NCBI RefSeq assembly: GCF_015689175.1 | Contig: NZ_CP065047.1 | Span: 372,001 to 436,000 of the forward strand | DNA: 64,000 nucleotides | From: Mycobacterium kubicae | GTDB lineage: Bacteria > Actinomycetota > Actinomycetes > Mycobacteriales > Mycobacteriaceae | Direction: 5' to 3' | Part shown: piece by piece, positions 56,204 through 64,000 of the stretch | Position numbering within the stretch: position 1 is the stretch's first letter | Layout: each line of letters opens with the position of its first letter | The notes under the pieces: model-generated | The model's database searches: none | What the model was told of the DNA's origin: nothing | The model's input: only the letters and a program-made list of their open reading frames with translations | Program-made: the position numbers and the translations under genes

Positions 56204-57172
56204 ATGAAAGCCTGTGTCGTACAGAAGCTTTCCGGCCCGTCCGGCATGGTCTACACCGACGTCGACGACGTCTCCGACGACGGCGACAGCGTGGTCATCG
56301 AAGTTCGGGCGGCCGGGGTGTGCTTCCCTGACCTGCTGTTGACCAAGGGCGAATATCAACTGAAGCTACGCCCGCCGTTCGTCCCGGGCCTCGAGACCGC
56401 CGGCGTGGTGCGCTCGGCGCCCGAAGGCTCCGGATTCGAGGTGGGTGAACGGGTTTCGTCATTCGGCGTCCTCGGCGGCTATGCCGAGCAGGTCGCGGTG
56501 CCGGTGGCCAACGTGGTGCGCAGCCCACCGGAACTCGATGACGCCGAAGCGGTTTCGTTGTTGGTGAATTACAACACCGTGTATTTCGCGTTGACGCGCC
56601 GCGCCGCGATGCGCCCGGGTGACACCGTCTTGGTGCTCGGCGCCGCGGGCGGGGTGGGCACGGCCGCCGTCCAGATCGCCAAGGCGATGAACGCCAGCAA
56701 GGTGATAGCGGTGGTACACCGTGAGACGGCAGTCGACTACGTCGCCTCACTAGGGGCGCACGTGGTCCTGCCGTTGATCGACGGATGGACCGAGCAGGTG
56801 TACGAGCACACCAACGGCCAGGGCGTGGACATCGTCGTCGACCCGGTCGGCGGTTCGGCGTTCGACGACGCACTGCGCGTGCTCGCCATCGACGGCAAGC
56901 TGCTGGTGATCGGGTTCGCGGCGGGCAGCATCCCCACGCTCACGGTCAATCGGCTGTTGCTGCGCAACGTCAGCGTGGTGGGTGTGGCGTGGGGCGAATA
57001 CCTCAACAAGGTGCCGGGTTCGGCGGCCTTGTTTTCCTGGGGCCTGAACCAGTTGGTCTTCCTGGGCTTGAGACCGCCTCCGCCGCAACGGTATCCGCTG
57101 TCCGAAGCCCGGGCAGCGCTGCAGGCGCTGGACGCCGGCCGGGTGCTGGGCAAAGTCGTGTTGGAGCCCTGA
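56204..57172 (+). CDS. NADPH:quinone oxidoreductase-like MDR protein (Rv0149-like)
   Basis: 322 residues, equal to Rv0149. Zinc ligands are absent. The nucleotide-binding motif is VLGAAGGVGTAAVQIAKAM (near 146-164). GVCFPDLLLTKGEYQ and the C-terminal GRVLGKVVLEP fit the QOR/crotonyl-type MDR branch. Close spacing with the SDR suggests one transcript. Physiological substrate unknown. Confidence 0.93.
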   Translation: MKACVVQKLSGPSGMVYTDVDDVSDDGDSVVIEVRAAGVCFPDLLLTKGEYQLKLRPPFVPGLETAGVVRSAPEGSGFEVGERVSSFGVLGGYAEQVAVPVANVVRSPPELDDAEAVSLLVNYNTVYFALTRRAAMRPGDTVLVLGAAGGVGTAAVQIAKAMNASKVIAVVHRETAVDYVASLGAHVVLPLIDGWTEQVYEHTNGQGVDIVVDPVGGSAFDDALRVLAIDGKLLVIGFAAGSIPTLTVNRLLLRNVSVVGVAWGEYLNKVPGSAALFSWGLNQLVFLGLRPPPPQRYPLSEARAALQALDAGRVLGKVVLEP

Positions 57173-57177
57173 CGCGG

Positions 57178-58959
57178 CTAGATGATTCCCTCGACGGCGT
57201 TGATGAGGACATTCAGTTCGAACCCGCCGGCGAGCGCGTACAACGCGGTGTTGGCCGCAATCGGGGCGCCGAACGCATAGGTCAATCCGCCCACCGGGTC
57301 GCCGCCGATGGCCTGCTCGATGCCGTCGAGGAAGAGGTTGAAGTCGTAGGACGGCACCGAGGTCACCAGTGCATTGGCGATGTCGGCGGTGGGAAGCGCC
57401 ACCGCGTAGGTGTTGGCCGCCGCGTTGGTGATCGAGTTGGTGATGTTGGTGTTCAGCGCCTGCAGCTGGTCGATGAAACCATCCGGAGAGAACCCGGCGT
57501 TCAGCGCCGGCAGGAAGGACCCGCCCGTTCCGCCGGTGGCGCCACCGCCACTGAAGGCTGACGTCAGTGAATTGACCAACGCGGCGGGTGACGGCGGCAC
57601 CATCGCTTGAATGTCCCCGACGAAGGCGCCGAAGCCCTGCTGGCTTCCGGAGATCAAGTCACCGGCCAGGCTGACCGGGTTCACCGACGGGAAGATGCCG
57701 AACGGCGTGGGCACATCGGCAGGGCTGGTCGAGTAGCCGAAGTGCGGGTCGCCGTAGCCGAGGTTGACCAGGGTGGTCAGGTTGGGCTGCATCAGGTCGG
57801 CCAGCGGGTTGCCGATCACCGGGATGGCCCGAAGCGGCTCCAACAGCGGCAGATTCGGGTAGGTGATCATGTAGAACTGGTCGGTCCCGGCGGGACCCGT
57901 CGTGGTCGGCAGCTGGACGAGGTTGAACCCGGGCGGTAGAGCGGCGGGGTTGAGGTCCGGGTAGGTGCCGTGCACGAACTGAATGCCGGCGAAGGCGTTG
58001 AGGTCGGCCAGCAAGTTCAGCGGGTACCGCGGGAAGTCGGCGTAGCCGTCGTATTGCAGTGTGTAGGTGGCGGTTTGGTAACCGGTGTGCGTCGGCATGG
58101 CGCCGTACAGGTCAAGACCCAGGCTGGGCAGTTGCAGGCCGGGGAAGCGGGCGAACAGTCCGCCGTTGGGGTTCATCGGGTTGCCCAGCAGCGTGAAGGC
58201 GAGCTGGTCGAAAGGCGGCGGGTTTGTCATCGCCATGATGTTGCGCAACTCAAGGGAGGAAAGGATGGCGCTTTGTGAGTAGCCCAAGACGTTGACATTC
58301 TGTCCCAAGGTGATGAGCCCTTGAGGCCCGAAGAGTGCGTTATCCAAGATCTGCACGCCGGTGTTCACCGATACGGTCAGGGGCAAGTCCTTGATCGCGG
58401 TGAGCGGATACAACCCCTCGGGGGTCGGCAGGCCGATCAGCTGCGTGGGTGTACCGAAGAGGTAAGGGGCGACGCTCTGCATGTATTGCAGCGAAGGAAT
58501 CGGCGTTCCGCTACCGGTCATGATCAGGGCGGTGAACGGCTGGGCCAGTGCCGCCGGCGCGAAGCTGGCGAGATTGGGAAGCTGACCCCCAGCAGCCGCG
58601 GCGGGGGCAATGCCGCCGCCCAGCAGCGATTGAATCGGTGAGGTCAAGGTCTGGACGGCATTGGAGACCACTGCGGCATTGGCGGCTTCGGCTGCCGCGT
58701 AGGCGTTTCCGGCAGCGGTCAGCGCCGCGACGAATTGCTCATGGAAGGCCGTCGCCTGGCCGACGATCGCTTGGTATTCCTGGGCGTGGCTGCCGAACAG
58801 AACCGCGATGGCCTCGGAGATCTCGTCGGCCGCCGCGGCGGCCAGGGTGGTCGTCGGGCCGGCGGCGGCGGCATTCGCCGCGGTGATGGCCGATCGGATG
58901 TCGGCCACGTTGGTGGCGACGTCAGCCAGCAGTTGCGGTTGTGTCGTCAAGAATGCCAT
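57178..58959 (-). CDS. PE1: PE family protein with PE-PPE serine hydrolase domain (PE1-like)
   Basis: 593 residues. An N-terminal PE domain (about 1-95, MAFLTTQPQLLADVATNVADI) targets ESX secretion. The PE-PPE alpha/beta hydrolase domain (about 150-420) carries nucleophile Ser228 in GYSQSAI (GxSxS), an aspartate in YDGYADFPRYPLN and a histidine in FVHGTYPDL. The C-terminal region has a Gly-rich linker and a final hydrophobic segment. The ATG at 58959 has AAAGGA upstream. Likely a secreted or cell-wall lipid esterase. Corresponds to Rv0151c. Confidence 0.94.
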   Translation of the reverse strand: MAFLTTQPQLLADVATNVADIRSAITAANAAAAGPTTTLAAAAADEISEAIAVLFGSHAQEYQAIVGQATAFHEQFVAALTAAGNAYAAAEAANAAVVSNAVQTLTSPIQSLLGGGIAPAAAAGGQLPNLASFAPAALAQPFTALIMTGSGTPIPSLQYMQSVAPYLFGTPTQLIGLPTPEGLYPLTAIKDLPLTVSVNTGVQILDNALFGPQGLITLGQNVNVLGYSQSAILSSLELRNIMAMTNPPPFDQLAFTLLGNPMNPNGGLFARFPGLQLPSLGLDLYGAMPTHTGYQTATYTLQYDGYADFPRYPLNLLADLNAFAGIQFVHGTYPDLNPAALPPGFNLVQLPTTTGPAGTDQFYMITYPNLPLLEPLRAIPVIGNPLADLMQPNLTTLVNLGYGDPHFGYSTSPADVPTPFGIFPSVNPVSLAGDLISGSQQGFGAFVGDIQAMVPPSPAALVNSLTSAFSGGGATGGTGGSFLPALNAGFSPDGFIDQLQALNTNITNSITNAAANTYAVALPTADIANALVTSVPSYDFNLFLDGIEQAIGGDPVGGLTYAFGAPIAANTALYALAGGFELNVLINAVEGII

Positions 58960-59060
58960 CGGCCAAATCCTTTCGCAGACGGGGCTTTTCGCGGTGACAC
59001 CGCTTGGCTGTGGTGTCGATGCGGCGGCGCGGCCGGCCATCGCGAAGCCCGGGCATTGAA

Positions 59061-59069
59061 CAGACTAGA
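59061..59069 (-). promoter_or_regulatory. Shared promoter box upstream of PE1
   Basis: Minus strand TCTAGTCTG, containing TAGTCT, which fits the mycobacterial -10 pattern TAnnnT, and followed downstream by a CCCGGG motif. The same nine bases with a CCCGGG downstream occur before PE2 (60826-60834). It gives PE1 its own leader of about 95 bases. Confidence 0.45.
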
Positions 59070-59148
59070 TCGGTGTGGTCCAGCTCACGGCGGAATAGCG
59101 GGTATTGGCTAAATAAGTACCTGTGAGTCTGCTGAAGGGCCGTGCGGC

Positions 59149-60789
59149 CTAGGGGATCAGGCTTTGAATGTCCTTGATCGTCGACGAGGCGGCCTCGGCA
59201 AGCACCAAGAATTCCACCGCCGCCGCGACGGTGCCCAACCCGATGTCGGCCGCGATGGGATATCCGATGGCGTTGACGAGGTTGCCCTGCGCCAGTTGTT
59301 CGACGAACAGCTGGAGGTCGTAGGCCGGGATACTGGTGAACAGCGCAGTCAGCGTGTCTGCCGTGGGAAGCAGCACGCCATAGTTGGTGGAGACGATCGA
59401 GGCAACCGTGTTGGCCACCTGAAGCGGTGTCGGGGGTGCGTCCAATCCACCGCCCAGGAAACCCGTCGGTGCCGGCAGAGTGAACGACGGCAACGTGGGT
59501 GGGTGCGCCATCAGCTGGGAGATGTCGCGCGAGAAGTCGGCGATGCCCTGCTGAGTCCCAGCGGCCAGCGCATTGGCCACCGTGAGCGGGCTGACTTCTG
59601 GGAACAGGCCAAACGGAGTCCACACATCGGCCGGTGCGGTGGAGAAGCCGTACGCCGGGTCGCCGTAGCCGAGGTTCACCAACACCTTCAAATCGGGTTG
59701 GATCAGGTTGGCCAGCGGGTTGCCGATGACCGGAAGGGCGCGCAGCGGCTCGAGCAGCGGCAGGTTCGGCGTGCGGATCATGTAGTAGCTGGTGTGGCCG
59801 GTGTAGCCCGGCGAGGTCGGCAGCTGAAGGGCGCTGTTCACCTGTGCCAGCGTCAGGTCGAAATAGGTGGGATGCACGAACACGATCCCGGCGACCGCAT
59901 TCAGGTCCGCCAGGAAGTTGAGCGGGTAGCGCGGGAAGTCGGCGAAGCCGTCGTACTCCAGGGTGTAAATCGCCGTGTCGTAGATCGTGTTCGCGGGGGT
60001 TGCGCCGTAGAAGTCCAGGCCCAGGCTGGCCAGAGACAGGCCCGGGAATCGCGACAGCAGGCCGCCGTTCGGGTTCATTTCATTGCCGGTCAGAACAAAG
60101 TTGAGCATGTTCTGGGGGATCAGATTGCCCGCGGCCGCGAGCTTCTGCATCTCCAGCGAAGCGATGACCGCGCTCTGCGAAATGCCGAAAACGGTCACCG
60201 ATTGACCGGCCGCAATCTGGCTCTTGATTGCGTTGTCCATGATGGTCAGGCCCTGACTGACCGACTGATTGAAGAACAGGCTCCGCACGCCCGTCAGCGG
60301 GTAGAGCTCTTCGGGCGTATTGACGCCCAACGCGTTGGCACCCCGTATGTAAAGGTTCTCAGCCGCAGTGATGAGTTTCTGCGTCGGTATGGGGACGCCC
60401 GTGCCGCCGAAGATCAACTGGACCGCGTTCGGTGGGAACGGCGGCAGTGTCGCCGTCGGGAACACCGGCGACGCGGGCGCAGCGAAAGCACCCTGCAACG
60501 CACTGACAGCAGCGGCTTCCGCTTGCGCGTAGGCAGTTGCGGCGGCGTTCAGGGTCCGTTGGAACTCGTTGTTGAAGGCTTCGATCTGGCCGACGATGGC
60601 CTGGTACTGCTGGCCGTATGCGCCAAAGAAGTTGGCGATCGCCGCCGACACCTCATCACCCGCCGCGGCAAGCAGACTGGAAGTGGGTCCCGCTGCGGCG
60701 GCGTTGGCGGCGGTGAGGGTGGTGCCGATGTCCTCGATCTCCGCCGCAACCGATGCCATGATTTGCGGTTCGGCGATCAAATCTGACAT
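59149..60789 (-). CDS. PE2: PE family protein with PE-PPE serine hydrolase domain (PE2-like)
   Basis: 546 residues. PE domain MSDLIAEPQIMASVAAEIED; hydrolase domain with Ser204 in GISQSAV, aspartate in YDGFADFPRYPLN and histidine in FVHPTYFDL. The second ATG (60789) is chosen because PE proteins open MS-x-L/V; 60798 adds only MRP. A paralogue of its two neighbours. Corresponds to Rv0152c. Confidence 0.94.
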   Translation of the reverse strand: MSDLIAEPQIMASVAAEIEDIGTTLTAANAAAAGPTSSLLAAAGDEVSAAIANFFGAYGQQYQAIVGQIEAFNNEFQRTLNAAATAYAQAEAAAVSALQGAFAAPASPVFPTATLPPFPPNAVQLIFGGTGVPIPTQKLITAAENLYIRGANALGVNTPEELYPLTGVRSLFFNQSVSQGLTIMDNAIKSQIAAGQSVTVFGISQSAVIASLEMQKLAAAGNLIPQNMLNFVLTGNEMNPNGGLLSRFPGLSLASLGLDFYGATPANTIYDTAIYTLEYDGFADFPRYPLNFLADLNAVAGIVFVHPTYFDLTLAQVNSALQLPTSPGYTGHTSYYMIRTPNLPLLEPLRALPVIGNPLANLIQPDLKVLVNLGYGDPAYGFSTAPADVWTPFGLFPEVSPLTVANALAAGTQQGIADFSRDISQLMAHPPTLPSFTLPAPTGFLGGGLDAPPTPLQVANTVASIVSTNYGVLLPTADTLTALFTSIPAYDLQLFVEQLAQGNLVNAIGYPIAADIGLGTVAAAVEFLVLAEAASSTIKDIQSLIP

Positions 60790-60825
60790 TGGCCTCATCC
60801 TCTGCCTCCGACCCGGGATGCCAGT

Positions 60826-60834
60826 CAGACTAGA
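60826..60834 (-). promoter_or_regulatory. Shared promoter box upstream of PE2
   Basis: TCTAGTCTG on the minus strand, as upstream of PE1, with CGGACA 17 bases before TAGTCT as a fair -35 element. About 37 bases separate it from the PE2 start. Confidence 0.45.
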
Positions 60835-60869
60835 GGTACGGGTAATGCCTGTCCGGTTTTTGCCCGAAG

Positions 60870-62516
60870 TTAGATAGTGAGACTTTGGAAGGCTTGGGCA
60901 ATTGCGATCAATTGTTCTACCACAGCGATGAATTCGATCATGCCGCCAAGAGTCGACATTCCCACGGTCGCCGCCAGCGGGTACCCGATTGCATTGATCA
61001 AGTTGCCTTGCGCCAACTGGCTCAACGCCAAGGTCGCGTTGTAGGCCGGCAGGGTGGCGGTAAGAGCCAGGCCCAGGTCCGCGGTCGGGAGCAGCGTCGA
61101 GTAAGCGTCGGAGAGAGCGGACGCGAACGTATTGGCGATGTTCAGCGGCGTGGCCGGAATGGGAGCAGGTGCCGGCGGCAGGACCGACGTGAAGAACGGC
61201 GGCAACCCCGGCGGCGCGATGGTGGGAGCGGTGGTCAACGCCGTGGGCAATGCGGCAGCAAAGTCGTTGATTCCCTGCTGGGTTCCGGTGACCAGCGCAT
61301 CGGCGACCACGCTGGGATGGACGTCGGGGAACAGTCCGAACGGAGTGGGCACGTTGGCCGGGCTGGTCGAGTAGCCGTAGTTGGGGTCGCCGTAGCCGAG
61401 GTTGACGATCACCCGCAGATCTGGCTCGATCAACGCCGCGATCGGCTCTCCGATGACCGGAATGGCGCGTACCGGATCCAGCAGCGGCAAATGCGCCGAC
61501 GGAATTATGTAGTACTGATTCGACGTGGTCCCGACCGTGTCCAGCAGGACCTTGTTGGCCACATCGGACAGCGGAATGCTCGCATATTTCGTGTGCAGCG
61601 TCAGAATGCCGAAGACGGCGTTGAGGTCGGAGATGAAGTTCAGCGGATACCGGGGAAAGTCGGCGAAGCCATCGTATTCAATCGTGTAAGTCGTTGTCGG
61701 ATAAGGGTTGTCGGGCGTAGCTCCGTAGAAAGGCAGGCCGATGCTGGCGATGTTCAGCCCGGGGAAGCGCGCCAACAGGCCGCCGTTGGGATTCATCTCG
61801 TTACCGGTGAAGACGAAACTGAGCTGGCTGGGCAGCGGCGCGTTCGGGCCGAGCGAGATGAGGTGCTGAATTTCCAGTGAGGCGATGATCGCGCTCTGCG
61901 AATAGCCGAAGACCGTGACGGGGTTGCCGGCATTGAGCTGTTGCCAGATGGCGGCGTCCATGATCTGCAGGCCCTGCTGCACCGACGTTGCCAACGGCAA
62001 TGACTTGACACCGGTAATGGGATAGAGCTGCTCAGGGGTGAACAAACCTTGAGCAAGGGCGTTCGGGAACAGTGGTGCAACGTATCGCGTGAACATCGCG
62101 TCGATATAGGCCTGGCCGGGAATGGGCGTCCCGGTGCCGCCGAAAACGAGCGCGGTCAGCGGGTTGACCGAGGACGGCGGCGGCGAAGCCGGTGTCGGTA
62201 ATCCGGCTATCGCTTGCTGCACCAGTGCCGCTGCGCTGGTGGCTTCGGCGTTGGCGTAGGCGTTGGCCGCGGCGATCAACCGCTGCTGAAAATCGTTGTA
62301 GAAGGCCGAGATCTGGGCGTTGACGGCTTGGTATTCCTGGCCGAAGGCGCCGAACAACTTGGCGATGGCGGCCGAGACCTCATCCGCGGCCGCAGGCAAC
62401 AGACCGGTCGTCGGGCTAGCCGCCGCGGCAGCGGCCTCGCTGATTGCCGAGCCGATGCCCGCCAGATCCGTGGCCGCGGTTGCCAGCATCAACGGCTCCG
62501 CGGTTAAGTAACTCAA
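60870..62516 (-). CDS. Third tandem PE protein with PE-PPE serine hydrolase domain
   Basis: 548 residues from TTG at 62516. This start gives the family N-terminus (M)SYLTAEPLMLATAATDLAG and has AGGAGG ten bases upstream; ATG at 62525 lies too close to that site. Hydrolase domain: Ser206 in GYSQSAI, aspartate in YDGFADFPRYPLN, and histidine in LTLHTKYAS. A proline-rich stretch (FFTSVLPPAPAPIPATP) precedes the last 100 residues. Extra relative to the two-gene locus of M. tuberculosis as I recall it. Confidence 0.93.
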   Translation of the reverse strand: MSYLTAEPLMLATAATDLAGIGSAISEAAAAAASPTTGLLPAAADEVSAAIAKLFGAFGQEYQAVNAQISAFYNDFQQRLIAAANAYANAEATSAAALVQQAIAGLPTPASPPPSSVNPLTALVFGGTGTPIPGQAYIDAMFTRYVAPLFPNALAQGLFTPEQLYPITGVKSLPLATSVQQGLQIMDAAIWQQLNAGNPVTVFGYSQSAIIASLEIQHLISLGPNAPLPSQLSFVFTGNEMNPNGGLLARFPGLNIASIGLPFYGATPDNPYPTTTYTIEYDGFADFPRYPLNFISDLNAVFGILTLHTKYASIPLSDVANKVLLDTVGTTSNQYYIIPSAHLPLLDPVRAIPVIGEPIAALIEPDLRVIVNLGYGDPNYGYSTSPANVPTPFGLFPDVHPSVVADALVTGTQQGINDFAAALPTALTTAPTIAPPGLPPFFTSVLPPAPAPIPATPLNIANTFASALSDAYSTLLPTADLGLALTATLPAYNATLALSQLAQGNLINAIGYPLAATVGMSTLGGMIEFIAVVEQLIAIAQAFQSLTI

Positions 62517-62610
62517 CGCCCTCATCCCTCCTGGCGAACGGTATCCGCTGAGCGTAAAGGGATCTCGCGAGCGTGTCTGGCCTTTGGGCCGACCACATAA
62601 CTACGGCATA

Positions 62611-63444
62611 TCAGCCGAGCAGTTGGTTGCGGAGTCGCCGAACGTCCGCATCGTCGATACCGGCGTCGCGCAGATACCCGGTCAGCGACCCGAACGTCTC
62701 GTCGATGGTCTGCCACGCAGCGGTCAGGTACTCGGGGCGCACACCCAGCACACCGTCGGACAGCCGGGCTTTGGTGAAGGTGATGACCTCTGGAGTCAAC
62801 TCGACATCGGAGCGTTGCGAAATCATCTCCGAGATCCGGGTCCGCAACTGCGGCACCGAGTCGTTGCTGCGCAGATAGTCCGCGACGATGGCGTCCCGGT
62901 CCACCCCCACCGCTTCCAGCACCGTCGCCACCACAAAGCCGGTGCGATCCTTACCCGCGAAGCAGTGGGTGAGTACCGGACGCCCGTCGGCCAGCAGCGT
63001 GAACACCCGATGCACGGCGCGCTGGGCTCCGTTGCGCGTCGGGAACTGCCGGTACTCGTCGGTCATGTAGCGGACGGCGGACTCTTCGATGGACGCCTCG
63101 GATTGGTCCGCCTCGCCATTGGCGCCGTCGGTGAGGAGCCGCTTGAACGCGGTTTCGTGCGGCGCCTCGTCGTCGGTGCCGGCTTGGTCGTCGGCGAGGT
63201 CGGGGAAGGGCAAGAGGTGAATGTCGACCCCGTCGGGCACCTGGCCGGGGCCGCGTCGGGCGACCTCGCGCGACGAGCGCAGGTCGGCCACGTCGGTGAT
63301 GCCCAGGTGGCGCAACGCCGCCCGGCCGTCCTCTTCCAGGCGGCTCAACTCACTGGACCGGAACAGCCGTCCGGGCCGAAACGCTCCGGTGCTTTCTGCG
63401 ACGTCGCGGAAGTTCCAGGCGCCCGGCAGGTCCCGGACCGTCAT
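62611..63444 (-). CDS. ptbB: Phosphotyrosine/phosphoinositide phosphatase PtpB
   Basis: 277-residue protein phosphatase (Rv0153c is 276). The P-loop is HCFAGKDRTG with nucleophile Cys161; the lysine after the glycine is the mark of the lipid/dual-specificity MptpB type. The N-terminal strand is GAWNFRDVAES. M. tuberculosis PtpB is secreted and acts on host phosphoinositides; no signal peptide is visible here either. It follows fadE2 by one base, so they are one transcript. Confidence 0.95.
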   Translation of the reverse strand: MTVRDLPGAWNFRDVAESTGAFRPGRLFRSSELSRLEEDGRAALRHLGITDVADLRSSREVARRGPGQVPDGVDIHLLPFPDLADDQAGTDDEAPHETAFKRLLTDGANGEADQSEASIEESAVRYMTDEYRQFPTRNGAQRAVHRVFTLLADGRPVLTHCFAGKDRTGFVVATVLEAVGVDRDAIVADYLRSNDSVPQLRTRISEMISQRSDVELTPEVITFTKARLSDGVLGVRPEYLTAAWQTIDETFGSLTGYLRDAGIDDADVRRLRNQLLG

Positions 63445-63445
63445 G

Positions 63446-64000
63446 TCAGGTGACCGCCGCGGCAAACGGGGACTTCTCCCGGCCCAGCTCGGCGCGGGCG
63501 ATGGTGCGCATGTGCACCTCGTCCGGCCCGTCGAAGATGCGCATGGCGCGGTGCCAGCCGTAGAGCCGGGCCAGCACGGTGTCGTCGCTGACCCCAGCGG
63601 CGCCATGCACCTGGATGGCGCGGTCGATGACGTCACACGCCACTTGCGGCGCCACCGCCTTGATCTGCGAGACCAGGACGTGCGCGGCTTTGTTGCCGTG
63701 CTGGTCGATGGTCCAGGCCGCCTTTTCACACAGCAGCCGGGCCTGGTCGATCTCGTTGCGCGACTTGGCAATTGCCTCTCGCACCACGCCTTGCTCGGCC
63801 AGTGGCCGACCGAATGCGACGCGCTTCTGGGTCCGGTCCACCATCAACGCCAACGCACGCTCGGCAGCCCCCAGAGCCCGCATGCAGTGGTGAATACGGC
63901 CCGGACCCAGCCGGGCTTGGGCGATCGCGAAGCCCGCGCCCTCTTCGCCGAGCAGATTCGTGGCCGGCACCCGCACGTTGTCGTAGATGATTTCGCAGTG
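63446..64000 (-). CDS. fadE2: Acyl-CoA dehydrogenase FadE2, N-terminal part beyond the window
   Basis: About 184 C-terminal residues are visible, beginning HCEIIYDNVRVPATNLLGEE when read from the edge. Family marks: ARLGPGRIHHCMRALGAAERAL, VHGAAGVSDDTVLA and IFDGPDEVHMRTIA. It resembles FadE1 in this window (RIHHAM, LGVSDE), so both belong to the same long ACAD branch. Corresponds to Rv0154c; the gene continues to the right. Confidence 0.93.
   Translation of the reverse strand, partial: HCEIIYDNVRVPATNLLGEEGAGFAIAQARLGPGRIHHCMRALGAAERALALMVDRTQKRVAFGRPLAEQGVVREAIAKSRNEIDQARLLCEKAAWTIDQHGNKAAHVLVSQIKAVAPQVACDVIDRAIQVHGAAGVSDDTVLARLYGWHRAMRIFDGPDEVHMRTIARAELGREKSPFAAAVT

Noticed and set aside
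59164..60786. 540-codon plus-strand frame opposite PE2
   Set aside because: It mirrors the repetitive Ala/Gly coding of the PE gene; similar mirror frames occur opposite the third PE gene.

Overview
The window comes from a Mycobacterium chromosome, most likely a slow-growing non-tuberculous species. Evidence is the high-GC coding, the antigen 85C gene (fbpC), PE-family serine hydrolases, a mycolic-acid methyltransferase relative, F420-type enzymes, and a gene order that, recalled from memory, follows M. tuberculosis Rv0116c to Rv0154c almost gene for gene. The colinear backbone is ldtA, oxyS, oxcA, fadD7, fusA2, an F420/FMN-type flavoprotein, pepA, treS, mak, a membrane protein, fbpC, htdZ, fadE1, fHMAD (fgd2), a GNAT acetyltransferase, ephF, a TetR, cyp138, msrA, Rv0138 to Rv0142-like genes, a ClC transporter, a TetR, SAM methyltransferases, an aldehyde dehydrogenase, an SDR, a quinone oxidoreductase, PE1, PE2, ptbB and fadE2. 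I cannot name the species.

Accessory genes sit between the backbone genes. They are: a carboxylic acid reductase cut by the left edge (1-2114); a CmaA-like methyltransferase with a changed active site (10.5 kb); a MarR-controlled ABC exporter and a phosphodiesterase (18.5-21.1 kb); a stress group of GAF-ANTAR protein, manganese catalase, hemerythrin and cation-efflux protein with SigF-like promoters (23.0-26.5 kb); and a block from 28.3 to 37.0 kb with an SDR, an acidic DUF5709-like protein, a TetR-controlled acyl-CoA desaturase pair, an SRPBCC-LLM pair, a DUF1214 protein, a second TetR and a sulfotransferase. Further additions are a Mop-type TOBE protein with a zinc alcohol dehydrogenase (37.9-39.1 kb), Dps (46 kb), pirin (48 kb), a GT2 glycosyltransferase and a third tandem methyltransferase (50-53.6 kb), and a third PE hydrolase (60.9-62.5 kb).

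Functionally, oxcA and fadD7 form a divergent pair that could convert oxalate to oxalyl-CoA and formyl-CoA. treS and mak overlap and feed trehalose into maltose-1-phosphate for alpha-glucan synthesis. ldtA, fbpC, fHMAD and the methyltransferase act on the cell wall and mycolates. The desaturase and its reductase form a two-component electron chain. Several genes are redox or stress functions: msrA, Dps, Mn-catalase, hemerythrin and pirin.

Regulation is unusually readable here. Clear dyads lie at the 5' ends of the MarR operon, the desaturase divergon, the sulfotransferase divergon, cyp138 and pirin. The fbpC leader carries a long-range inverted repeat that ends on its ribosome-binding region. 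Two strong perfect hairpin terminators are visible. I see no tRNA or rRNA gene, insertion sequence, CRISPR array or integrase. No gap between genes exceeds 300 bases. All complete genes appear intact; only the first and last genes are cut by the window edges.
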